A stretch of 64,000 nt of DNA from Aplectana chamaeleonis (Eukaryota > Nematoda > Chromadorea > Rhabditida > Cosmocercidae), in the NCBI GenBank assembly GCA_029168955.1, contig JAPDOI010000155.1, positions 496,001-560,000 of the forward strand, read 5' to 3'. Position 1 is the first letter of the stretch. Every line of letters begins with the position of its first letter. Under the pieces are notes generated by a model. It was not told the DNA's origin, searched no databases, and saw nothing but the letters and a program-made list of their open reading frames with translations. Below, piece by piece: positions 20,190 through 31,457 of this stretch. The position numbers were made by a program, and so were the translations under genes.

Positions 20190-20603
20190 CTATTTCCACA
20201 CATTTTTTTGTTTTGAGTCGCCCTTCATTCGACTAAATTCTATTCTCTGAAATTTTATACCATTACCATCAATGCTCACTGAGCCGCACTTCAATCGAAC
20301 CATACATAATTTCTGCAATTTCGGCACGTTCTCATGCTTTTTCTCGAGTCGCCCTACCTTCGACTCTATTTTTGTCGCATTTGAAGCAGATCTGCCTTTT
20401 TTTGAAAAATCAGTGAGTCGCCCTACTACCGACTCTTCAGTACAGCCGACCGGGTCCAACCCGATCAACAATATTTTAATCGAAAAATTGTGTTCGACTA
20501 TTGTCTTTTTTTTTAGCAAAACCCCTGAGAAGAAAAAAATCGGTACGGGAAAGCGAGTTATCAGGACCTGAAATCGTAAAAATGCGCGCTCTGCTAGAAT
20601 CAT
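20190..20603 (-). CDS. Upstream part of the Helitron basic repeat region
   Basis: Same frame as 18066-20177, separated by one TAG. The last 70 residues carry the same repeat pattern (SKVGRL, SRMKGDS, KHENV). The first 50 residues are hydrophobic and of doubtful reality. The true N terminus of the Helitron protein is not determined. Confidence 0.5.
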   Translation of the reverse strand: MILAERAFLRFQVLITRFPVPIFFFSGVLLKKKTIVEHNFSIKILLIGLDPVGCTEESVVGRLTDFSKKGRSASNATKIESKVGRLEKKHENVPKLQKLCMVRLKCGSVSIDGNGIKFQRIEFSRMKGDSKQKNVWK

Positions 20604-21090
20604 AATAGATACTCAGAAAATCGCCAAATTCGATACGTGTCGATTATGCATTCAACTCAAAGGACTACACCCATCGAAAGGCTCTATCGCAAAGTACGCG
20701 CTGCATAATTTCCTCACATGAGCACTTCCTGATAATTTCAATCGCAAGAGCACATGCTACAAGGTAGTAAAGCGCTATCCCAGCCAGCGGTTGGACAAGG
20801 TCTCCAGTGGCTAGACGGGCCAAGTGCCGCGAACGCGGGTAAGTGAACCGGCGACGCTACCGACATCTGAGCCCCGCTTCAAAAATGTGTCGCTCGCTTT
20901 CCAAGCTTAGAAAACTTTTTTGTCATCGAGTTTGATGTGTATCATGTACGCATTAAATGTATTTGTTGAGGCACGTGCTTAAATTCGAAATAAAATAGGA
21001 GCACGCTGTTCCCCTAGCTGCGCGTTCCCTGGCTGTGCTCAAAAACACCTTGTCATCGAGTCGAATCCATATTCGACACGCATCTAACGC
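20604..21090. other. Interval without recognised gene
   Basis: Contains GTAAGTGAACCGGCGACGCT near 20840, similar to GGTAACTGAACCGGCTGCGC near 4382 in the foldback element, so part is dispersed repeat. The Helitron 5' end (TC on the minus strand) may lie here but is not recognisable by eye. Confidence 0.3.
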
Positions 21091-21356
21091 GGCGATTGTA
21101 CAAGTAGATCGTTTTTAGCCTCACACCTCGCAATTGTCCTTTAGGCAGAGATTCTAGGCGTGTAGGCTGCTTCGCTCTAATGAGAGCGGAAAGAACCTAA
21201 ATGTAATTTATGAGTAAATATAAATGCGGCGATTGTCCTATCAGATGGTTTTCAGTCTCACACCTGGCAACTGTCCTCTAGGCGAAGAGATTGTAGGCGT
21301 ATGGGCTGCTGCACTCTGAAAAGAGCGCGGAGAGCCTAAATTTCATTTGAGTAAAT
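21091..21356. repeat. Tandem duplication, about 130 bp x2
   Basis: CGGCGATTGT, TCACACCT, TCCTNTAGGC and GAGAGC-type blocks occur in the same order at about 21094-21220 and 21224-21356. Confidence 0.75.
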
Positions 21357-21487
21357 GACAGCCAGTTTTGACAAAAACCTCTCCAGTCGAAGCCGCCTTT
21401 GTTGACCCCAGTCGCGTCAATTTTTCAACAATCAAACAATAAATTACACTGATACTTCCTTGCGAATTCCAAGACAAGCTCAATGTT

Positions 21488-22240
21488 ACTGCCCACTTTT
21501 CACGGCACTTTCAGAATTGCCCCGCCTACTCTTCACGGCCTTCTTAGATGTGCCAATCCCCCTTTTCATGGCGCTTTCAAATTTGTTCCGCCTACTTTTC
21601 ACGGCACTTTCAGAATTGCCCCGCCCACCTTTCACGGCACTTTCAAAATTGTCCCGCCCACAATTCACGGCACTCTCAGATGTGCCCATTCCACTTTTCA
21701 CGGCACTTTCAAAATTGCGCCACCCACTTTTCACGGCGCTTTTAAATTTGTCCCGCCTACTTTTCACGGCACTTTCAGAATTGCCCCGCCCACCTTTCAC
21801 GGCACTTTCAAAATTGTCCCGCCCACAATTCACGGCACTCTTAGATGTGCCCATCCCACTTTTCACGGCACTTTCAGAATTGCCCCGCCCACTTTTCACG
21901 GCGCTTTTAAATTTGTCCCGCCTACTTTTCACAGCACTCTTAGATGTGCCCATCCCACTTTCCACGGCACTCTTAGATGTGCCGTCCCCCTTTTCACAGT
22001 GCTTTCAAACTTCTCCCGCCCACTTTTCACGGCACTTTCAGAATTGCCCCGCCCACTTTTCACGGCGCTTTCAAATTTGTCCCGCCCACTTTTCACGGCA
22101 CTTCGGCCCACTTTTCACGGAACTTTCGGAATTGTCCCGCCTACTTTTCACGGCCCTCTCAGAATTGCCCCGCCCACTTTCCACGGCACTTCAGCCCACT
22201 TTTCACGGCATTCTGAAAAGTGTCTCACTTTCTTTTACAG
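21488..22240. repeat. 33 bp minisatellite, more than 20 units
   Basis: Unit of the type TTTTCACGGCACTTTCAGAA plus TTGCCCCGCCCAC. Because 33 is a multiple of 3 and the unit lacks stops in several frames, both strands appear open for up to 290 codons with 11-residue periodic translations. No start context, domain or non-repetitive sequence supports a protein. Confidence 0.9.
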
Positions 22241-22397
22241 CATTCCCCACCTAGTCCCGCCCATTACTCCCAGCTTTTTCAAATGTGCACCGCTCAGTTT
22301 TGACACCATTCTAGGGTTTGAAACAGATATGATTACAGGTACCGGAATATAAGAGTACAAGCGAATGCAACTTCTGATTCATCAATTCCAAAAGTTA

Positions 22398-22505
22398 CAT
22401 AAAAAAACTACTTTAACCTCATTCAACAATAAAGAAATCAACAATACTACTTTCAAAAAAAAACTACTTTCACCTCATTCAACAATAAAGAAATCAACAA
22501 TGAAG
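22398..22505. repeat. Tandem duplication, about 60 bp x2
   Basis: ACCTCATTCAACAATAAAGA plus AATCAACAAT occurs twice with an A-rich spacer. Confidence 0.85.
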
Positions 22506-22590
22506 AGACAACAAAAACCAGTATCATGACATAAGGAAGATCCATTGTACACGTTCGTACTCCAAAGACGACTGCGACCTCGACCAGAAT

Positions 22591-23532
22591 TCATTTTCTC
22601 TTCAGGATTTCCGCGACCACATTTTTGTAGCACTCTTCGCCTAAATTACACTTCTAAAATCAATAAATAATAACAAGCAACAATCGAAAAGAGATCACTT
22701 ACTAATGAGCTTCAAATCATGCCAGCCCTTCAATTTCTTTAACTCCTCTTCATCCGCGGGCTTCATTGAAGTTGATGGTGGGGGTAGAGCAACGTCTTCA
22801 AAGGGAGCTAAAGATCAACTCCTTGTACATCAACTACAGGCCGTGTTTCATAAAAGACTCACCAATCGTGAGAGTTGGGTGGCAGGTGGCTACTGCTCTT
22901 CTCGGCAATCCAAAAAAATGAATAAATTAAATCGAAGATAACTTAGCATTGGCTCGGAGTTGGTACTATACTCACAATCCATTTATCAGCGCTTGACGGA
23001 AGGACTCCAAGACAGTGTTTCTGTGATAAATTGAAATGAAGTCCACAACCAGTCCGCTGCCGACGACCTCCGCCCTCCGGAATATTCGCGCTCCTCCGAA
23101 ATTTGATAACTTCATGCGGTGCAGTGAGTTGACTGCCTTTAGTGTGTCATCTGAAACGTGCACTTTTGTAGCGCTCACACTTCGGAAGATAGGATAAGCA
23201 CTGAATTAAATACCAACCCGATTCTACCCACTGTCCTTCGCAGATGTCCTTAAAAAAATTGTAGCGCTAAATGCAGCGGCATTGAGGTCGTTGACTTGTT
23301 TGAGAATCGCGTCGCATGGTTTTGTCTGAAAAGTTGCACCGCCATTAGAAAATGGATCCGGAATTTTTGAATTAAGCAACTCATGCGCATCCTTCGGCAG
23401 CTCTTTCGATTTTGCCGATCGTAGCTTTTCCACCTCTCTCTTTAAAGCCGCGTTCGTCCCGATGAGTTTCTCCTTGTCTTTTTTGGCTTCTTCCAGCTTT
23501 GCCATTAGAGACTTCATGGGATCCAGGTTGTT
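22591..23532 (-). CDS. Five-exon gene model, coiled-coil protein of unknown function
   Basis: Exons (minus strand): 23228-23532, 22976-23200, 22863-22897, 22703-22807, 22591-22640, total 720 nt including TGA. All splice phases agree (entry 0, then 2, 2, 1, 1). Donors are GTAGAA, GTGAGT, GTGAGT and GTAAGT; acceptors end TTCAG, GAAG, TTTAG and TTTAG. Exon 1 begins after an acceptor-like CACGTAG, so earlier exons may exist. It encodes a Lys/Glu heptad-like coiled coil (MAKLEEAKKDKEKLIG, REVEKLRSAK), then KVHVSDDTLKAVNSLH, a hydrophobic stretch, APFEDVALPPPSTS and the C terminus LISEECYKNVVAEILKRK. I do not recognise the family. The first intron would be only 27 nt, which is very short. Confidence 0.6.
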
Positions 23533-23960
23533 CTACGTGATTTTTTTCGGGATCTCCTGAAGTCGCTCATGTGATAACACAAGGTTGAAGGAATCACGTG
23601 CCTCGCAAATTGATCAAAACTGATGCTCAAAGGTGCCCGTACGGTGTATGATTACACCAACTCAGAAAAATGAAAACAAGTTACTTGCAACATATCTGAC
23701 ACGATGTAAGTTGCTTGCGAGTTATTTCACGTTATTAAAGTTACATGCAACAAATCGACGGAGTACCTTGTGCAGTGCGCCTCCGATATGCTACATGTAT
23801 TTTAAATTGTACAGGTTAAGTCGCAAGTAAGTTGAGTATAGACTACTGAGACTCCACTGACTCCAACATTATCCCGAGCTAGCCAATAGATTGCTTGACT
23901 CTGATAAGTGGGCGGGTCTACCTTGAATTTAGCGAGGCCATTGTTAGGGAGGGGGTCGCA
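23533..23960. other. Upstream region of the coiled-coil gene model
   Basis: Searched for preceding exons; none is convincing. The right part (about 23880-23960) belongs to the repeat block shared with 28400-28490 and 35690-35820 (GTCAAGCAATCCGTTG-type sequence). Confidence 0.3.
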
Positions 23961-23971
23961 AAGCTTGAGTA

Positions 23972-24308
23972 CAGTTATCGAGCTTAGGGGGCGAAAGATA
24001 CTTTGGCATTGGAGCGCGTTTTCCTACCCGTACTATTCTCGATCACTATCGCGCCATTTTTATCGATTAGAAAATGGGAGACAGAAGCATTGCACACTTC
24101 AGAAAATACATGCCAATGTGAAGGGGGAAATCAATTCAGAGGTAATAGGTCTACTGGACGGCAAGGGCGATAAAATCGATTAAAACGGCGATGTGAAGGA
24201 CCAATGTTGCTACATCGATAAAAACGGCGCGATAATGATCGAGAATAGTACGGGTAGGAAAACGCGCTCCAAAGCCAAAATATCTTTCGCCCCGAAGCTC
24301 CGTAACTG
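23972..24308. mobile_element. MITE family C, copy 1 (TA flanks, very long TIRs)
   Basis: TA flanks both ends. The inverted arms begin CAGTTATCGAGCTTAGGG and continue for about 110 bp through GCGTTTTCCTACCCGTACTA and TCGCGCCATTTTTATCGAT. CAGT termini and TA flanks suggest a Tc1/mariner-mobilised MITE. Copies at 28497-28834 and 34915-35252. Confidence 0.8.
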
Positions 24309-24319
24309 TACTCAGGCAA

Positions 24320-24500
24320 TACGGGGGAGAGCCCACTATGGCGCGATGCACTTAGCCACGCCCACTTTACCGTGCCGCACTGAATTTGGGCGCTTACCCG
24401 AGGCTTACCTTCCCTGCCAATTCAGGGGAGTGGTGCTATGTGGATGGGGCACCGGCTGTATCGCACTCAGCCACGCCCAAATCAAGGCTTCAAAATTGTC
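24320..24500. repeat. Repeat block D, copy 1
   Basis: Contains ACTATGGCGCGATGCACTT, CCACGCCCA and AGGGGAGTGGTGCTATG. Also present at 28845-29110 and 35262-35545, each time directly right of a family C MITE. The same core makes up the MITE at 44878-45068. Confidence 0.75.
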
Positions 24501-25576
24501 AGAAAAACGTAAAATCGCAATTTTATGCATTGGGGTCGCACGACGAAAGCATTTCGTCCAACGGATTGCTTGACCCTGCGCCCAGGTGATCATTTTATGG
24601 GGTCGAAATATCAGGAACCGAAATTTCGTAAATGATCTCAATAAAGGCCCGGATATTGGATCGACCACAAGAGATCGGACATGATTTTCAGCGTAACATG
24701 ACACAATCAAAAACTCATGCCAAGACCCACTGCCATAAATCGTGTGGCATCATTTCTTTGGGACCAAAACTCGGAAACGGAAGCGGGAAGGAACCGCCAA
24801 AAACAGCACCGCAAATACGGAAACGAATAGGAACAACTCCGCATCGCCCTGCTCAATATCAATCTCTGAGGTATAAATTAGCGTGCCTAACATAAATTTG
24901 AGGTCCGTTTGCCGGTTTCGGCAGATTTCCTGTAGATTGACTTACTTGACTTAATCGGTTGGCTTTCGCCTGACGCGGTCATTCCCGCATCTTCACCGAG
25001 GGTGTGCCAGTCCCCAGTAGTCAGCCGTGTCCATTTTTCACGGTCTTCAGCCACAATTTGAACACATTCCATCCAGCTGTCACTATTCCATTTCCTGCGA
25101 AACGAAACATCGCGCCTGAACTGTCTTTCGATGCCGAGTGATTTTAAATCCTCTTTAACCACATCCGTCCAGAACTTTCGCCTACGCCCAGGTGGCCGTT
25201 TCCAGACAGGATTTGAAGCATTTTTAAAGCGTGTTGTACGAGACGATCCGGCGTTCTTTCTTAGTATATGCCCGAGCAGTCGAAGTCGACTTTCCATTGC
25301 TGCTTGAGATGGCGTTAGGAGATGCTGGCACCTCCTCGTGTCAAGCGTTGATGTACTGCGTCGATTTCCTGTAAAGTGTCTTCGTTATGGCATACACGCG
25401 GCCAGAAATATCCAAGCAAACGCCTAAAAAGCTTCCTCTCCGTGCAATCCAACCTTCCATCTGCGTTTTCGGTGCTGCCCACGTCTCCGATCCGTACATC
25501 ATGATAGGGCGAATAGCGGATAGGTAGACGCGCAACTTGACTTCCTTCGCGATGGTGGTAGACCACAAACACTTGG

Positions 25577-26587
25577 TTAGAGAATTGAATGCAGATTGTA
25601 GCTTTCGCAATATCGTTGTCGAATATCCGCTGCATAACTACCATCGTTCTTCAGCAAACAGCCCAAATAACAGAAATCGTCCACCAGTTCGATACGTTGT
25701 CCGTCCACACAAACTCCAGTTGAAGGCCTCTTGAGAGACCCACATCTGCTTGCATTTGTCGGGACGAAGACGAAGTCCATAGGCTGCGGCATACTTCGGG
25801 AAACGAGGTTCACAATCTCTTTGCAGTTTTGCGTTGTTTTCAGCGAATAACATTAAATGTCGTCGGCGTACTCCAGGTCGACAAGCGGAGCGTCCTGATG
25901 GTGTTAGGATCACATCCGCAGGAAACTGTTCTGCACTCTACGCATGATGTCATCAACCCATGAAGTTGAAAAGAAAAGGTCCTGCAACGGCTCCTTGCCT
26001 TACTCCTGTTTTCACCCTCGAAAGCTGATTTACGTCCTGGACAGGTACGAACTGCCGCTGTTGTTCCTTTTGTTCATGTCCTCGATTAACCGGAACATAC
26101 TTTTCCTGGGACTCATCTGCTCGCAGAGCATTGAGCAATCGGGATCACGATGAGGAGAGTCGAACGCGGCTTCAAAGTCCAAAAAAGCAAGCTGTAATGG
26201 CTTCGAAACCGCTGCCACGATTCAATTCATTTTTCACGACGAACACTTGGTCGATGGTCGATCTTCCAGGTCGAAAACCGGCTTGCTCATCTCGGTCGTT
26301 CCTTCACGATGTTTGATAAGTCGCTCGAGAATGATACGTTCTAAAACCTTGTACATGACACGGAGCAGAGAGATTCCTCTGTAGTTCTTAGATCCGTGAC
26401 GGATAGCTTCTTGTGAAGAGGTACGATGATCGCATGTCTCCAATGAATCGGGTATCCTTTCGCTCATCCATATGGCACGGATGGTGTTGGTCATTTCACG
26501 AATCCCAGACGGAGGAAGAGCTTTCAGCATTTCAGCAGTGATGTTGTCATCTCCACCTGCCTTCCATTCTTCATTTTCCGGACACAA
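25577..26587 (-). pseudogene. RTE copy 2 reverse transcriptase core
   Basis: The fragments KNYRGISLLRVMYKVLERII, FLDFEAAFDSPHR (catalytic Asp of RT motif A), TGVRQGAVAGPFLFNF and LVDLEYADDI (motif C) are in different frames. After YADDI the frame hits TAA, and the expected LMLFAENNAKLQ continues one frame over, which places a frameshift within about 25853-25862. Confidence 0.85.
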
Positions 26588-27643
26588 TCCAAAACTTCAG
26601 ACTCAGTCGGCGGTTCCTCACCGACATCGTAATGTGCTCTCTGAACATGCGGAGCCTGGTGGTACTGATGGCGCTGGACGATTCCAGTAGTGAACCAGTA
26701 ATCCTTCCATATTGGCAGCGTCGCATCACCAACTGCAACTCCATTGGTAGTGTTCAAGACAGGAGAACATCTCTTCATCTTCCCGCTATACTGTCGCAGC
26801 AACGTGTAGGCTTTCTTCGGATTCTTCCTCCCAAGCCTCTCGAACTCCTTAGCTCTACACGTCCACTCTCGTTCGCGGTCACTTTGAAGCCGACGCAACT
26901 TCCTCCTCAGACGCTTCTCCTCCACGAAGTTTCCTGCAGTTCGGAGATAGCACATACTCCGTTGTAGGTAGATGTTGCTTCTTCTGAGACGTAGGCGAAC
27001 TCTTCTAAGGCTGTACAACCGGGAGTGCCTCTTCGAAGCGTCCTGATGCACTTGACAAAAAGAATCCGCGTCGCAAAGTTTCTTCTTAGTCCGTAATCTG
27101 ATGTGGAATAGAAACGCGCTGTCGGAAATTCCTTCTTCTGCACTCTTCATCTCTGAGACTTGTCATGTCAATCCTCTGGAGAGGCTGAGCCCTCGGCTTC
27201 CTCTTCTTATGAATCCTCGAAGTGAAGTTCAACAGAACAGGACGCAGATCCTGAATCGAATGCGACATCCCACACAGCTCTAGATCTTCGAATGTCCGAT
27301 ACTGGAATATTCCTTCGTCAGGACATAGTCAAGCTGTAGTTTCAAAGTTGTCATCTTCCGCTTCCGCTGCTCTTCTGGAGATAGCTGGTTGGTCCCACGT
27401 AAGCTGATGGCGGCGATGATTCCTCTTGAATGTCGATGCAATAATCAGACCACTGCGTTCACAAAGTCGACAAGGCGGTAGCCATTGTCCGATGTTTGCT
27501 CCACTGGGTAGAACTACACTGAGTACTTCGGATTCCTGATCAAGTCCCATCTTCGCATTTGCTGGCCAGCAACGTATTGAGTTCCTCATAAAACGCATCC
27601 TTCGAATTGTCTTCGGCGGTTTCAGTGGGCGCATGAGCACTCA

Positions 27644-28176
27644 CTATCCACAGATTGAATCCTTCAGATCCCGCAGTCGTACGAATGCATTCCGACACGA
27701 CGTTGAGCCGAACTCCTTGACCATACCATTGAAATCCTTCCTTACAGCTATTGCACAGCCTCCCACTCTCCTATCGTCAGCGTTACCGCAGTAGATGGTG
27801 TACTCTCCGACGCTGATGACGGGTCTATCCTTGAGGCGGGTTTCGCAAAGCAGCAAACGGTGCATGGAAATAGCTCAGAAGTCTGGATAGCGCAGTTTTT
27901 TGCATATCACCGGGACAGCGATCGACAGTTCAGGGTGGCGAAATTGTGGCTTGTGGGCCAAAGACTCCATGACTCAGATACGGATCCTAAGGTGTTATGG
28001 ACCAGAGGCTTTAGTGTGCCGGACGGCGACACCTTTATGCAATGTGTGGGATACTTTCGCGATATAGTTGTGCACGCTATATCGCTCGAACGTTCCCTGT
28101 GTACACTCAAACGTCTGCTGGGTTCAGTAGAAGCAGGGGCACCAACGAGCAGGTACCAACAGACTTGTATACACAC
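27644..28176 (-). pseudogene. RTE copy 2 endonuclease region
   Basis: ETRLKDRPVISVGEYTIYCG and DDRRVGGCAIAVRKDFNG, with a QETR-like catalytic Glu context, followed by CRNAFVRLRDLKD. These are AP-endonuclease-like blocks 1-3 of RTE-type retroelements. The start is blurred by frameshifts. Confidence 0.75.
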
Positions 28177-28496
28177 CCCCCCTGTAGATTACGGTGGGTA
28201 TACGGTAGTTTGGTCAAAGATATAATTGAGATCTCGCACCTGACTCGTGTTATTGAGGAGAAGACTACTACAGAGTGGAATGAAGTCTTCTTCAATCCTC
28301 GTGCCGTACCCTGCTCGGGCAGGACCCTTTAAAATTATCCCCTATGTACTTCGAACTGAGAAAAGGCGTGGTGGGGGCAGCAGGGTTGTTACACGGCACA
28401 ACGGGAATATCATAAAAACCAGAGTCAAGCAATCCGTTGAACAAAGTGCGTCCGTCATTGCGACCCCGATCCATTCGTGGCGAAGCTTTGCGAGTA

Positions 28497-28834
28497 CTGT
28501 TACGGAGCTTCGGGAGCGAAAGATATTTTGACATTGAAGCGCATTTTCCTACCCGTACTAATCTCGATCACTATCGCGCTGTTTTTATCGATGCAGCAAC
28601 ATTGGTCCTTCACATCGCCATTTTTATCGATTTTATCGCCCTTGCCGTCCAGTAGACCTATTACCTCTGAATTGATCTTCCCCTTAACATGGACATGTAT
28701 TTTCTGAAGAGTTCAATGCTTCTGTCGCCCATTTTCTAATCGATAAAAACGGCGCGATAGTGATCGAGAATAGCACGGGTAGGAAAACGCGCTCCAATAC
28801 CAAAGTATCTTTCTCCCCCGAAGCTCGATAACTG
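28497..28834. mobile_element. MITE family C, copy 2
   Basis: TA-flanked copy of 338 bp. Left end CTGTTACGGAGCTTCGGGAG, right end complementary to CAGTTATCGAGCTTC. Confidence 0.8.
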
Positions 28835-28844
28835 TACTCAGGCC

Positions 28845-29110
28845 ATACGGGGGAGAGCCCACTATGGCGCGATGCACTTGGCCACGCCCATTTGACCGTG
28901 CCGCACTGAATTTGGGCGCTTACCCGAGGTTTACCTCCCCTGCCAAATTCAGGGGAGTGGTGCTAGGTGGGATGGGGCACTGCTGTATCACACTCGGCCA
29001 CGCCCATATTTCCATGCCGCAATGACTCTCCTGATTAAATTTAAGCACCTACCCGAGGGAACCCCGGGTAGGTGCTTAAATTTAGTGCGGCACGGTTAAA
29101 TGGTCGTGGC
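28845..29110. repeat. Repeat block D, copy 2
   Basis: Same order of motifs as 24320-24500 and closer to 35262-35545, including an inverted pair around TTAAATTTAAGCACCTACCC and GGTAGGTGCTTAAATTTA. Confidence 0.75.
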
Positions 29111-29694
29111 CAAGTGCACCACCAAGTGAAGAAAACGCGCTCCAACGCTGAAATATCTTTCGCCCCCGAAGCTCCGCAACTGTACTATCATTTTAGTCAC
29201 TAACGATAACCGTTTCCCCGTATTTAGTGCTGAAGACTCTTCCACATGATGATGGACTTTCCGTGGTCGCCGCGCGCGCGACATTCACCGGACCGCAACG
29301 CGTACGCACACAGGTGAGCAATGTCATGGAGCCGTGCACCAAATATTGCATGGATAACTGATTGCGGCCTTTGTCCCAAAATTGCTCGATGTTTTTGGTC
29401 ACCAAAGAGCATGATTTTTAGCATTCCTCAGATTTTAGACGTTTGAGCTTGATTACTGAACGATGTTTCGGCTTCTGACAGTTTTAGTAATCAAATATAA
29501 ACTGCCCAGAAATTACGCTTCGGGGGGGACTTTGGAAAAAAATATGGTGGGGAAGTTCCGATTTCAGAAAATTGGGCCTGAGTACGAATCGCATGGCCAA
29601 GAATTATTAGGGAGAATATTCAAGGCCAATGAACATGGAATCGCATTCAAGAAAGATCGATCCGAGAGTTTTCATCTAAGTCCGCACGCCCTCT

Positions 29695-29965
29695 TACTGT
29701 ACTTCTCTGGGCCCAATTCCGGTCCGCGATTGCGTTTCGACACGCTTTGCGGCCGCTCGCTTTCGAGTCGGAAGAGTTTTCAGCTCCGCAGCAGCCGATC
29801 TGTTGACTATAGGTGGGTTTTGGAAACTGGAAGTAAACAAAATAAGAGTAAACTTTATAAAAAAGCCACATCGAGTCCGGAAACTCGAATGACTCGAGCG
29901 CTTGCGGCCGCAAAGCGTGTCAAGACGCAATTGTTGACCGGAATTTGGCCCAGGTAAGCACAGTA
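29695..29965. mobile_element. MITE family F, copy 1
   Basis: TA-bounded, with inverted arms TACTGTACTTCTCTGGG, CCAATTCCGGTCCGC and TTTGCGGCCGC. A reading frame across it is open on both strands because the arms are palindromic. Confidence 0.75.
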
Positions 29966-30418
29966 CACCCATTACAGAAGATGGAGGAGCTAATTTGTCA
30001 TTTGCAATTCGAACCCCTCTCTGGACCCAGGGTCAAGCGTGGCGTTGCGGAATTTTTCGATATCGGGGCGACCCCCCCCCACCATCAATTCGAATCCAAA
30101 TTTTTGCGGACCCCTCCGAGACGCGATTCTTGGCCAGCTTATATTTGATTCTTTAGGCTGCCAGACGCCGAAAATTCGTGCAGCAGTCGGGCTCGAGCGT
30201 ATAAAACCTGAGTAGTGCTCCGATCCTTCCCCTTCGTGAGCTAAAACATCTAGAATTTTCGGGATAGCTTCACCAAACTTCTATTTTTGGCCCGAAACTT
30301 TTGTGACCCCCTCCTAACCTTCATTTTCGGGAGGAAAAATTTGCGACGTTCCCTCCTCCCCCGTTGCGAAGTTTCACTGGTACATCGCAGTTTTGAAAAT
30401 TAGAGTATTCCATTCTAG

Positions 30419-30622
30419 CGAAGCGGGGTGCTATCGCAGTGAGGGGGCCACTTGGCCATCGCACTTGACCGCGCCCATTTTCCGCGCCGCCGTGCAATTT
30501 AAGAGCCAGTGGCTTCCTTCTCCTTTCAATTCAGCAGTTGAGTTGCGGCTTGGGAAAATGGGCGTGGCCAAGCGCGACTACCAAGTCGCCCTCCCCTCGC
30601 TGCGATGTCACCCAAAGCGGGC
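30419..30622. mobile_element. Foldback MITE related to block D
   Basis: Inverted arms include AGCGAAGCGGGGTG, TGGCCATCGC and GCGCCCATTTTCC against GGAAAATGGGCGTGGCCA and CTGCGATGTCACCCAAAGC. Confidence 0.65.
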
Positions 30623-31457
30623 CTGAGTACGAATCGCATGGCCAAGAATGAGTTATTCCATTTTTTTGCAGTGAGCCTGCAATTCTGCAGAGTGTGCTGT
30701 CAAAAATTTAATTAGAGAGAATATTCAAGGCCAAAGAATATAGAATCGCATTCAAGAAAAATCGGCTCGAGAGCGTTCATCTATACAAGACGTTAGAGCT
30801 AGTACTTTACGGGCGTCAGCGCCGATCGTTGCAGGTACTCGTGGCGGGGCCTACTGCCGAAAGTTGCGAAAAAATAATGGAATAACCCATGCCTGGCCAT
30901 GCCAATCGTATTCAGGACTGCTTTGGGTGACATCGCAGCGATGCTAAGATCATTCCCCTTGGTGACCAAAAACACCGAGCAATTTTGGGATAAAGGGCGC
31001 AATCAGTTATCCGTCGGTGCACGGCTCCATGGAATTGCTCACATGTGTGCGTCCGCGTTGCGGTCCGGTGAATGTCGCGCGCGCGGCGACCGCGGAAAGC
31101 CCACCATCATGTGGAAGAGTCTTCAGCACCAAATACGTGAAAACGGTTATCGTTAGTGATTAAAGTGGGAGTACAGTTGCGGAGCTTCGGGGGCGAAAGA
31201 TATTTTAGCGTTGGAGCGCGTTTTCTTCCCATCCCTTCAAAATCGGCGCAGATTTTGCTAGGCCAGCCGCGATTTGCACGTGCATAGTTAACATTTTTAG
31301 AGAAATGCCAGATCTTTGAATTTAAAAAAACCTAGATTTTGTACTAAGAACTGAAACTTCGGTGGGCGAATTTCTCGCATGCGTTCTAAAGTTCACACAC
31401 TCCGGTGTTTCGACCCATGGCTCAAAATCAAGGAAACCGTGCAAAAACCACCTCTTA

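Larger units (their letters stand above)
10323..20603 (-). mobile_element. Helitron-type rolling-circle element with Ulp1-like protease domains
   Basis: One long damaged reading frame on the minus strand encodes, in order, basic repeats, two Ulp1-like protease domains, a duplicated unknown domain, a zinc motif, HUH Rep with a tyrosine motif, and a PIF1-like helicase ending in GSTYVALSRV. Interruptions are few for about 9 kb: TAG at 20190, frameshifts near 18080 and 17880, TAA at 17579, frameshifts near 14075 and 13395, TAG at 13189 and 12805, and a frameshift near 11745. The right (5') boundary is not identified. The left boundary rests on the candidate hairpin at 10323-10341. Confidence 0.8.
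24887..28176 (-). pseudogene. RTE-type non-LTR retrotransposon, degenerate copy 2
   Basis: Nearly full-length element on the minus strand in pieces. FATLNCRSLS starts the endonuclease (about 27910), followed by ETRLKDRPVISVGEYTIYCG, VGGCAIAVRKDF and a HAPTETAED-like segment. The RT follows with KKAYTLLRQYSGKMKRCSPV, NYRGISLLRVMYKVLERIIL, LAFLDFEAAFDSPHR, TGVRQGAVAGPFLFNF and catalytic YADD (codons 25859-25870), then GLRLRPDKCKQMW, FCYLGCLL, AIRPIMMYGSETWAAP, LGHILR and GRRRKFWTDVVKEDL. Frameshifts and stops throughout, one directly after YADD. It is a different lineage from the copy at 2900-6340. Confidence 0.88.
29128..31227. mobile_element. 2.1 kb foldback composite with about 280 bp inverted arms
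   Basis: 29128-29412 is repeated in reverse complement at about 30945-31227. The outer 60 bp of each arm is half of a family C MITE (AAAACGCGCTCCAACGCTGA side). The inner part shares TCACTAACGATAACCGTTT, GCTGAAGACTCTTCCACATG, ATTCACCGGACCGCAACGCG and CGAGCAATTTTGGGA-type sequence. Inside lie a family F MITE and another foldback at 30419-30622. Confidence 0.8.

Noticed and set aside
21460..22352. Long open frames (up to 289 codons) on both strands
   Set aside because: They are products of a 33 bp repeat without stops. The translations are 11-residue periodic in every open frame and no unique domain exists.
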